From the NCBI GenBank assembly GCA_002309955.1, contig DBXQ01000109.1, forward strand, positions 9,657 through 14,836: DNA of 5,180 bases. The letters run 5' to 3'. This document shows positions 1 through 5,180 of the stretch, one piece after another. A program made the translations under genes and the position numbers. The stretch is from Bacteroidales bacterium UBA1208. Its GTDB lineage: Bacteria; Bacteroidota; Bacteroidia; Bacteroidales; P3. The notes beneath the pieces are model-generated. The model was not told where the DNA came from and made no database searches. It saw nothing but the letters and a program-made list of their open reading frames with translations. Each line of letters begins with the position of its first letter. Positions within the stretch are counted from its first letter, which is position 1.

Positions 1-1629
1 GGCGACTACGACAACTATCAAGGCACATCCAACAACCACTCAAGTCTGCTGGCACCCGACAGCACCATCTCCTCAACCCTTCGCAGTCGCGGCAACAGCC
101 GCAACCGAACCCTCGGCGGCAACTTCGGAATAGACTTCGACTACCACATCGACACCAACACCATGGTCAATCTCTGGCTCTGGACTACCGCCCTCCACGA
201 TAGTAGCCACCTCGACTCACGTACCGAACGCACCGAACTGATCCACAACCCCGGACGCTATTTCTACAACGAAACTGTAAAAAACGGCAACACCATGGGC
301 GACCTCAGTTTCGGCGTGATGCTGGAGAAAAAAATCGACACCCTCGGCGGCATGCTCTTTTTCGACTACACGGGCACCCTGACCAACAACCGCACCTACA
401 AAGCAGACAACCGCACCCACGACAGCCTCACCACGCTCGACTTCCTGCGCCTCAACCGGAGCAACAACCCCACGCAGTGGCACGGCATTATGGCCGATAT
501 AGCCTTACCCTACAACCAACACGGCGAAGTGGACTTCGGCATCATGGCCTCGCTCTCGCCCGAAAGCAAAGCGGTGAAAGAAACCCTATCCAATGCCGAA
601 GTCACTAACATGGTGGACACCCTGCGCAGTTACTCAATGACCAACAGCACCTACGAACTCTCCATCTATGCCGGAGCCGAACACCGTTTTGGACGGCTCA
701 CCCTCGGGGCCTCGCTAAATGCCGACAACGCATGGTACAACCTTGCTTACCCTGAAGCCGACAGCGGCAACGTCCGCAAACATTTCCTCAACTTCAGTCC
801 CACCATCCACGCCAGCTACAGCACCGAATCCATGCACAACTTCACCCTCAGCTACACCCACTACGTCACTCCACCCACCGCCTCCCAACTCACACGCTTC
901 ACCATCTACGGCTACGACAGCTACAGCACCGGCAACCCCAATTTGAGCAATGGCTATGCCAACAACCTCGAACTCGGCTGGGAACGCTACTTCGACCACC
1001 TTGGATCCATAGGCCTCACCGCCTGGTACAACGCCAACAACGACCACACTGGCACCCTCACCGACGTTGCCTACTGCGACCGCTTCGGCCGCATCGTCGC
1101 CTTCTCGCAGCCTTTCAATATCGGCACCGCCAGCAACACCGGCATCGGGCTCAACACCACCCTGCGCCCAACCGACTTCATGAACATCCGTTTCTACGCC
1201 AATCTCTACGACGACTACTACCGTGTGCAGTATCGCCCCGGCCACTGGCAGGAAAGCGAGATGCTCTGCTACTCGCTCCGGCTCAACTTTTGGACAAAAC
1301 TATGGGACAAACTGCAACTCTTCGCCAACGCCACCTACCGCAGCCGCACCCAAACCCTCCTCGCCACCGTCGACCCCTACTTCTCTTTCGACTGCGGAGC
1401 AAGCACCGACCTCTTCGACCGCCGACTCTCCCTCTTCCTCAACGTCAACGACCTTTTCGGCACCGTCCGCACAGGCGGTGAAAGCATCAACCCATACAAC
1501 CCCTCCACAAGCGAAAGTACCCTCACCAGCCGCTACATCAGCTTTGGCCTCACCTGGCGCATTGGCCGCACCGAAATGGAAGGCCAGCAAACCCACGGCA
1601 AGAAACCCTCCCGGAAAAAAACTCGCTAA
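1..1629 (+). CDS. Outer-membrane beta-barrel protein, TonB-dependent-receptor-like (5' partial)
   Basis: The frame is open from base 1 to the TAA at 1627-1629, giving 542 residues. The ATG at 163 is internal, because the 54 codons before it are open and of the same character, so the true start, signal peptide and any plug or carboxypeptidase-like domain lie off the left edge. The visible part alternates aromatic and polar residues with many Asn/Asp/Tyr turns, as in a large beta-barrel. A GNPNL motif at residues 311-315, followed by an N-N-x-E-L-G strand, is the usual TonB-receptor signature. The end has LNVNDLFGT and then ISFGLTWRIGRTEME, a typical last strand of the Bacteroidota 'outer membrane beta-barrel family' (OMP_b-brl_3 type). 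A basic tail of about 20 residues follows. The likely location is the outer membrane; the transported substrate cannot be read from the sequence. No SusD-like partner lies downstream, which fits this family better than a SusC of a polysaccharide locus. Coding-strand codons strongly prefer C in third position. Confidence 0.88.
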   Translation, partial: GDYDNYQGTSNNHSSLLAPDSTISSTLRSRGNSRNRTLGGNFGIDFDYHIDTNTMVNLWLWTTALHDSSHLDSRTERTELIHNPGRYFYNETVKNGNTMGDLSFGVMLEKKIDTLGGMLFFDYTGTLTNNRTYKADNRTHDSLTTLDFLRLNRSNNPTQWHGIMADIALPYNQHGEVDFGIMASLSPESKAVKETLSNAEVTNMVDTLRSYSMTNSTYELSIYAGAEHRFGRLTLGASLNADNAWYNLAYPEADSGNVRKHFLNFSPTIHASYSTESMHNFTLSYTHYVTPPTASQLTRFTIYGYDSYSTGNPNLSNGYANNLELGWERYFDHLGSIGLTAWYNANNDHTGTLTDVAYCDRFGRIVAFSQPFNIGTASNTGIGLNTTLRPTDFMNIRFYANLYDDYYRVQYRPGHWQESEMLCYSLRLNFWTKLWDKLQLFANATYRSRTQTLLATVDPYFSFDCGASTDLFDRRLSLFLNVNDLFGTVRTGGESINPYNPSTSESTLTSRYISFGLTWRIGRTEMEGQQTHGKKPSRKKTR

Positions 1630-1638
1630 AAAATAACA

Positions 1639-1664
1639 GGGAGCGTTGATTCCCCAGCGCTCCC
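1639..1664 (+). terminator. Hairpin, probable terminator after the outer-membrane protein gene
   Basis: GGGAGCG (1639-1645) pairs perfectly with CGCTCCC (1658-1664). The stem can extend inward by a G-T wobble and two more pairs, giving about 10 base pairs and a 6-base loop. It lies 9 bases after the stop codon and is followed by TTAATTCT, which is T-containing but not a clean T run. An A-rich stretch precedes it. This fits an intrinsic terminator, possibly leaky, since the acetyltransferase gene begins only 18 bases later and no separate promoter is visible in the 53-base gap. It could therefore act as a partial terminator or as a 3'-end stabiliser in a two-gene transcript. Confidence 0.6.
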
Positions 1665-1682
1665 TTAATTCTCAAAAACAAC

Positions 1683-2231
1683 ATGAAAGCCACATCAAAC
1701 ATTATCCTTGTCCCTCTGCAAGAAGACGACCGCGAGCAATTCATCCTCGACAACCAAGAGGCATTTCGCTACGGTGCACAGCAGGAATTCGGCCTTCTCG
1801 ACCCCCGCACCAAAGAAGGCGAAGAGGTCATCTCTCGAACCACCATTGAGCATTCCATCGACGACGAAAACGCCGAGGTTTACCGCATCGTTCTTGACGG
1901 CCAAAAAGTAGGCGGAGTAGTCCTGAAAATCGACCTGACGAAAGCCTTTGGCGAACTGGTTCTGCTGTACGTTTCACCAAATATCCACAGCCAAGGCATT
2001 GGCCAGACAGCATGGAAAGCCATAGAGTCAATGCACCCCGAAATCAAAGTCTGGGAATGTATCACCCCCTATTACGAGAAGCGCAACATCCACTTTTATG
2101 TCAACCGCTGCGGTTTCCGCATCGTCGAATTCTGGAACGCCCACTACCACGGCCCTGCCATCCCCGAAGAAGAAGCCGGCAATTGGAGCGAAGAAGACGA
2201 AATGTTCCTCTTCAGGAAAGTAATACACTAA
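1683..2231 (+). CDS. GNAT family N-acetyltransferase
   Basis: A 182-residue protein, the usual size for a single-domain GNAT enzyme, which transfers an acetyl group from acetyl-CoA to an amine. The N-terminal strand (IILVPLQEDD, residues 7-16) is a common GNAT opening. The core strand and acetyl-CoA-binding motif A are at residues 92-115: LVLLYVSPNIHSQGIG, followed by a helix. The pyrophosphate loop is H-S-Q-G-I-G, with His where Q/R is most common. Motif B is at 130-145 (YYEKRNIHFYVNRCGF), where N135 and Y139 occupy the usual helix positions before the G-F turn. The acidic C-terminal region (161-173) is not part of the core fold. It is probably cytosolic; the acceptor is unknown. The start has no Shine-Dalgarno sequence but an A-rich leader (CAAAAACAAC), usual for Bacteroidota. 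It follows the outer-membrane gene by 53 bases, with a hairpin between them, and is convergent with the ATPase gene. The family is confident; no substrate is claimed. Confidence 0.9.
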   Translation: MKATSNIILVPLQEDDREQFILDNQEAFRYGAQQEFGLLDPRTKEGEEVISRTTIEHSIDDENAEVYRIVLDGQKVGGVVLKIDLTKAFGELVLLYVSPNIHSQGIGQTAWKAIESMHPEIKVWECITPYYEKRNIHFYVNRCGFRIVEFWNAHYHGPAIPEEEAGNWSEEDEMFLFRKVIH

Positions 2232-2342
2232 TTATCTCAACAGAATATCCATCACCACCATCAGGAACAATAGTAACCATCCACCATATCTTTCAATGGT
2301 ACTTCTTAAGATAGTTCAATTACTCTATCCAACCCCCTCTTC

Positions 2343-3656
2343 CTACATATCCTCTATCGAGAGGGCACGCGACTCCAATCTATAACGTCCAAACTCCGCA
2401 GTTGGGAGACATTCTATCTTCCTTTGCAACTCGGCAAGGCTTATCTTATTGGGGTTGCGCTTTATCTCTGCCACAATCCCCGTATGTTCAAATTCATTCA
2501 GGGCAATCAGATCAATTTCAATCTCCCCCTTGCGATCCCACCAATTCCCTACCAAAGTGTATTCTCCCGTCTCCATCAACAACGCCTGGAAATACTGCTC
2601 CAGCGTTCTGCCTGAAAATTGCTCGTATCCCCGGGCGATATTCTGGCGCAACAACGGCAACTGCTGACGCTCCACAAGCGACTGATACGGCCACACAAAA
2701 CGAAACCAAAATCTCAAAAACTGGTCTGAAATCTCATACGCGCTGGTCTTACTGTTTGGCTTAGCCAAAAGCGGCTTCAGTCGTGTCACAACCTGATAGT
2801 TCCGTTCCATATTCTGAAGAAACGTCCCCATGTCTTTCTGCATTGTACCGTCAATATCCGAACGGCGGTTCAACCCTCCTGCGATAAGCTGCAAGATGGA
2901 AAAATAAGTAGCACTCTCTTCGCCAAACTCCTGATTCATCAAATCGCGTCCCTCGGTCAAGAAATACGAGTCCAAGCGGCATACATAATTAAGCATCTTC
3001 TCCTTCGTATAGCAACCTGCATCCATCAGCAACTCCACATACTTCGCCACCCCACCAGTCAACATATACAAACATAGCAAATCCTCATTGCCATAATCTG
3101 GACAATGGTCTGCAAAAATATCCTTAAGCACCTTGATGGTAAATGGTCTCAACGTGAACTTCGACGTAGGGCGACCATAAAGGGGCTCATTCGCGTCTTC
3201 AAAAATACGTCTCATCAACGAGCGTATGCTGCCCATTACTATCAAATTCAAGCGAGAATCACGGTGATACCTGTCCCAAATATCCTGCATCTCGCTAAAA
3301 ATAGCCGTGTTCACTTTATACAGATTCTGGAACTCATCAAACACCACCGTGAAGTGCCTCTTCTGCGACTCCTTCATAATGACCTCAAAAAGATCCCGGA
3401 AGCGAGTCATCTCGCCATAAACCTGTATGCCAAGCTGTTCCTCAATGGCAGCTTGAAACTTTCCACAAAGGACAGCCTCGTTGTCTTTCGACACAAAAAG
3501 ATAAGCATACTGTCTGCTCTCAAACGCCCTCAGCACCAACGAAGTCTTTCCCACGCGCCGACGCCCTGTCAACACCGTGAACATAGCACTCTGCTCCGCC
3601 TGCCGCTCATTCTGCCTCAAAAGCTCAATTTCCGTTTCCCTGTCGTAGAATTTCAT
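2343..3656 (-). CDS. ATP-binding protein, ATPase_2 (AAA+/STAND-like) with C-terminal DUF234 / PD-(D/E)XK-like domain
   Basis: A complete 437-residue protein of the size usual for ATPase_2-DUF234 proteins. The start MKFYDRETEIELL is the typical opening, directly before the Walker A motif GRRRVGKT (31-38). Walker B is VVFDEFQNL (104-112), with D107 and E108. A sensor-1-like strand, LIVMGSIRSLM, lies at 138-148, and the family motif EPLYGRPT at 157-164. A lid-type segment follows, with TGGVAKYVELL at 200-210, then a winged-helix-like stretch. The hallmark YEISDQFLRFWFRFVWP is at 307-323. The C-terminal domain has E353, then GEIEIDLIAL (377-386, D382) and AEIKRN (396-401, E397 and K399), an arrangement matching a PD-(D/E)XK nuclease active site. 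The family is widespread in bacteria and archaea and its physiological role is not settled. Nuclease activity and DNA binding are inferences. The gene is transcribed alone from the AT-rich gap, divergent from the kinase-like gene and convergent with the acetyltransferase gene. Confidence 0.9.
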   Translation of the reverse strand: MKFYDRETEIELLRQNERQAEQSAMFTVLTGRRRVGKTSLVLRAFESRQYAYLFVSKDNEAVLCGKFQAAIEEQLGIQVYGEMTRFRDLFEVIMKESQKRHFTVVFDEFQNLYKVNTAIFSEMQDIWDRYHRDSRLNLIVMGSIRSLMRRIFEDANEPLYGRPTSKFTLRPFTIKVLKDIFADHCPDYGNEDLLCLYMLTGGVAKYVELLMDAGCYTKEKMLNYVCRLDSYFLTEGRDLMNQEFGEESATYFSILQLIAGGLNRRSDIDGTMQKDMGTFLQNMERNYQVVTRLKPLLAKPNSKTSAYEISDQFLRFWFRFVWPYQSLVERQQLPLLRQNIARGYEQFSGRTLEQYFQALLMETGEYTLVGNWWDRKGEIEIDLIALNEFEHTGIVAEIKRNPNKISLAELQRKIECLPTAEFGRYRLESRALSIEDM

Positions 3657-3696
3657 AATATAAATCAGTATTTATATAAATCTTCATTTATATTTG

Positions 3697-3704
3697 CAAA
3701 CATA
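3697..3704 (-). promoter_or_regulatory. Probable Bacteroidota -7 box for the ATPase gene
   Basis: Read on the minus strand the bases are TATGTTTG, an exact match to the Bacteroidota -7 consensus TAnnTTTG. It lies about 40 bases upstream of the ATPase start, leaving a short AT-rich leader. The upstream partner is weak: a TTG occurs about 15 bases before the box, whereas about 19-21 bases is usual. It is therefore either a weak promoter or one that uses a non-consensus -33 region. Confidence 0.45.
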
Positions 3705-3925
3705 TTTTAATCTGATTTGCAATATATTATAAAATACAAGTAACACAATATTTGGTACAATAACGCAAAAGGCAACTAAATATTGCATCCGACAGTACAA
3801 ATCTTTATGGTATAGATTCAACATCGAAGTGGAAAGAAACATACCTCTTTATTCAGCGTTGAGGAGCCACAACAGCGAGATCGATTGTCTTAAATCAGCC
3901 TTACTTAACACTATAGCGTAATATA

Positions 3926-3957
3926 TTTGCTCATTTCAGAAAAAGTTAGTACATTTG
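3926..3957 (+). promoter_or_regulatory. Consensus Bacteroidota sigma-ABfr-type promoter for the kinase-like gene
   Basis: The -33 element TTTG (3926-3929) and the -7 element TACATTTG (3950-3957) both match the Bacteroidota housekeeping consensus (TTTG / TAnnTTTG) and are separated by 20 bases, the optimal spacing. Transcription would begin a few bases after 3957, leaving a leader of roughly 20 bases, A/T-only near the start codon (ATTATAAATAA), before the ATG at 3984. This supports 3984 as the true start and shows that the gene had its own promoter even though its reading frame is now broken. Confidence 0.8.
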
Positions 3958-3983
3958 CAAATTGAAATATACATTATAAATAA

Positions 3984-4798
3984 ATGACAAACACGGACTT
4001 TTGGAAGCAAATCGACTCGGTCATTAGCGGCGGTTTTACCTCCGAAGGTCTGAAAATGCTTGACTATTATGCAGAGTTATTTATCTATGGACGGCTTATA
4101 TATAAACGATTTTCACCGTTTGAACAGCATGGCTGCGCAACGGGAGGTGCAACGCATGTCATTGCATCCCTACTCGCGGGAGCAAAAGCTCGCACAGATA
4201 GAGGAGCTGCACCTTATGGCAACGATTTCAAAAGAGAGTTCCAATGCAGAGCGCAGCAAGCTAAATGCATAGAGCGATGGACTCGCCTCACCAATTGCTG
4301 GACAGACTGCGTCGACAAGACATTTCCCATACGCTTGGCAAACAGATAGCCGAGGGCGGTGAAGCCAAAGTCTATGACCATGGCGCCACCCTTGTCAAAA
4401 CCATCGGACTCGATTATTTTGTCCAACCTATCCTCGCACTCGACCGCATCTCACTCCACAACGCCTATTTCCCCGAAACACGGCTGACCGTCCTTGGTTT
4501 TGGATGCACTATAGAGGGCGACTTCAAGATAGTGGTGGAGCAGCCTTTCGTTAAGGGGAAGCATGTCGACGATAGTCTTATCGCTGATTATATGCATCGT
4601 ATGGGATTCCAACTCATCAATCCACGCAACTGGACATACGCCACATCCGACATCTATCTCAGCGACATGCACGATGAAAACGTCCTTCAAACCGTCAACG
4701 GCACCATTGTAGTCGTGGATTGTGACATCCGAATCAATGTTCCTTCGCTGAAATCAGGAGGTACACGCAAATTCTCCACTGAGGTGGATATACAATAA
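3984..4798 (+). pseudogene. Polyvalent-protein-type kinase-like protein, interrupted by a one-base frameshift
   Basis: Two overlapping frames together make one protein. The first (3984-4349) gives MTNTDFWKQID..., a GGATHVIASLLAG motif (residues 54-66) and a DFKRE...AQQAKCIERW segment, then stops early at TAG 4347-4349. The second, one base back, carries the kinase-like part to TAA 4796-4798. Restoring one T or C in the TTTCCC run at 4323-4328 joins them into about 271 residues. Kinase-like features in the joined numbering are a Gly-rich loop AEGGEAKVY (123-131), a candidate ATP-binding lysine in TLVK (K139), a hinge-like EQPF (186-189), a catalytic-loop motif SDMHDEN (227-233, D228 and N233) and a metal-binding DCD (246-248). 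I recognise this as the kinase domain of polyvalent proteins of phages and conjugative elements, here standing alone; the match is from memory. The kinase half could still be made from ATGs at 4265 or 4277. A sequencing error or an intended frameshift are the alternatives. Confidence 0.75.
4320..4328 (+). other. Frameshift site joining the two halves of the kinase-like gene
   Basis: In the upstream frame the codons are AAG ACA TTT CCC ATA, leading to a stop 21 bases after CCC. Reading one base back (TCC CAT ACG CTT GGC) enters the conserved kinase-like frame. Adding a single T or C in the TTTCCC run restores continuity as ...DKTF-S/P-HTLGKQ. The site is not a canonical X-XXY-YYZ slippery heptamer, so loss of one base in a short homopolymer is more likely than programmed slippage. 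Confidence 0.7.
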
Positions 4799-4806
4799 AT
4801 CACACT

Positions 4807-5180
4807 TTACCAGTTGTCCTTCTCTGGCAATTGTTTGCTTTCAACCTCCTCAAGTATTGTTTTGACTCTATCAATAATTGTTTCGGCAAAAGGATTATGA
4901 CCGTCCTTGTCAATCATATCAGGGATGACACGTGCATCCCATGTGGAGTATTCAAGCCATGTCGAACCATAAGGACCACCAGATGCATCTTTCATACAAT
5001 CCAATTGATATTGTTTTTTTATATAGGGTTCTCCATTATAGATAGATATACAATCATAAAAATTAACTAATCCCTTAGAACAGGAATAAATCCATATAGC
5101 ATAATGTTTCCAATCATCTCTACGGAAATAAAAACCTTTATTAGGTTTTCCAGACCATAAATTTTCCGTTTCATGGTAAA
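4807..5180 (-). CDS. Unidentified protein, C-terminal part; possibly PD-(D/E)XK nuclease-superfamily (partial at right edge)
   Basis: The minus-strand frame is open from the right edge to the TAA at 4809-4807, giving 123 complete residues. A TTG at 5004 and an ATG at 4995 are internal, because the frame upstream is open and has protein-like composition, so the real start is outside the window. Visible features are NLWSGKPNKGFYFRRDDW, an alternating hydrophobic strand (HYAIWIYSC), a second strand region, a W-rich turn (YGSTWLEYSTWD) and a final amphipathic helix (FAETIIDRVKTILEEVE), ending EKDNW. This order of 'GFYF..W' strand, strand, aromatic-rich segment and terminal helix resembles the C-terminus of Bacteroidota proteins annotated as PD-(D/E)XK nuclease superfamily (PDDEXK_4 type). 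Any catalytic core would lie off the edge, so function is not assigned. The gene is more AT-rich than the outer-membrane gene and its stop is 8 bases from that of the convergent kinase-like gene. Confidence 0.7.
   Translation of the reverse strand, partial: YHETENLWSGKPNKGFYFRRDDWKHYAIWIYSCSKGLVNFYDCISIYNGEPYIKKQYQLDCMKDASGGPYGSTWLEYSTWDARVIPDMIDKDGHNPFAETIIDRVKTILEEVESKQLPEKDNW

Larger units (their letters stand above)
3657..3983. other. AT-rich divergent intergenic region (327 bases)
   Basis: No convincing gene lies here. The first ~130 bases are very AT-rich and include a 12-base perfect palindrome, ATTTATATAAAT (3670-3681), and the repeated octamer-like word TTTGCAA (around 3694, 3716 and 3955). 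Promoter elements face both ways: a -7-like box for the ATPase gene on the minus strand and a full consensus promoter for the kinase-like gene on the plus strand. Between about 3781 and 3918 the plus strand has a stop-free stretch without an ATG, of more mixed composition. It could be a decayed gene remnant or chance. No tRNA, hairpin terminator or attachment-site-like repeat was seen. Confidence 0.6.

Noticed and set aside
715..1245. 176-codon minus-strand open frame inside the outer-membrane protein gene
   Set aside because: Its composition is Val/Gly/Ala/Glu-rich low complexity, as expected from the complement of a C-rich gene. The plus-strand frame has clear beta-barrel motifs.
1223..1636. 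137-codon plus-strand open frame overlapping the end of the outer-membrane gene
   Set aside because: It is a Ser/Pro/Thr/Ala-rich shadow produced by strong third-position C bias, with no recognisable motif.
2283..2300. ACCAT / ATGGT inverted repeat in the convergent gap after the acetyltransferase gene
   Set aside because: It has only 5 AT-containing pairs with an 8-base loop and no T run, too weak to call a terminator.
3105..3710. 201-codon plus-strand open frame opposite the ATPase gene
   Set aside because: It is antisense to the Walker A/Walker B coding region of a well-supported ATPase, and its translation (His/Leu/Arg-rich) shows no domain.
3670..3720. TTTGCAA repeats and the ATTTATATAAAT palindrome as an operator or origin
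   Set aside because: The words are short, built from A/T-rich promoter vocabulary and irregularly spaced, so they do not support a binding array or replication origin.
4060..4272. 70-codon open frame in the third frame of the kinase-like gene
   Set aside because: The other frame here has the GGATHVIASLLAG and DFKRE segments and continues naturally into the kinase part, so this frame is most likely a shadow.
4320..4328. Programmed -1 ribosomal frameshift site
   Set aside because: The ACA TTT CCC context does not form an X-XXY-YYZ slippery heptamer, and no obvious stem directly follows; a simple indel is more economical.

Overview
The window reads as chromosomal DNA of a Bacteroidota member, most likely the order Bacteroidales. 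Three things point there: a SusC/TonB-receptor-like outer-membrane beta-barrel with the C-terminal signature common in that phylum, gene starts without a Shine-Dalgarno sequence but with A-rich leaders, and a textbook Bacteroidota promoter (TTTG, 20 bases, TAcaTTTG) upstream of the fourth gene. The genus cannot be fixed from this sequence.

Layout. Positions 1-1629 (+) hold the C-terminal 542 residues of an outer-membrane beta-barrel protein whose start lies beyond the left edge. A strong hairpin (1639-1664) separates it from a GNAT acetyltransferase (1683-2231, +). Convergent to that is a 437-residue ATPase of the ATPase_2/DUF234 type with a PD-(D/E)XK-like C-terminal domain (2343-3656, -). 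A 327-base AT-rich gap (3657-3983) carries promoters in both directions. It is followed by a gene of the polyvalent-protein kinase type (3984-4798, +), split by a one-base frameshift near 4323-4328. Its 3' end converges, with only 8 bases between the stops, on the C-terminal 123 residues of a protein running off the right edge (4807-5180, -). That protein is possibly a PD-(D/E)XK nuclease-superfamily member, but this is tentative.

How the parts fit. The left part (outer-membrane protein and acetyltransferase) is C-rich on the coding strand and looks like ordinary core genome. From about 3657 rightwards the DNA is more AT-rich. It carries a family best known from mobile elements, a broken gene and an unidentified, possibly nuclease-like gene, so it looks accessory. 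The genes do not form one pathway and I see no complete new system here. The points most worth checking are the frameshifted kinase-like gene, with both halves otherwise well preserved, and the ATPase whose nuclease-like residues appear intact. No tRNA, rRNA, CRISPR array, insertion sequence or attachment site was seen.
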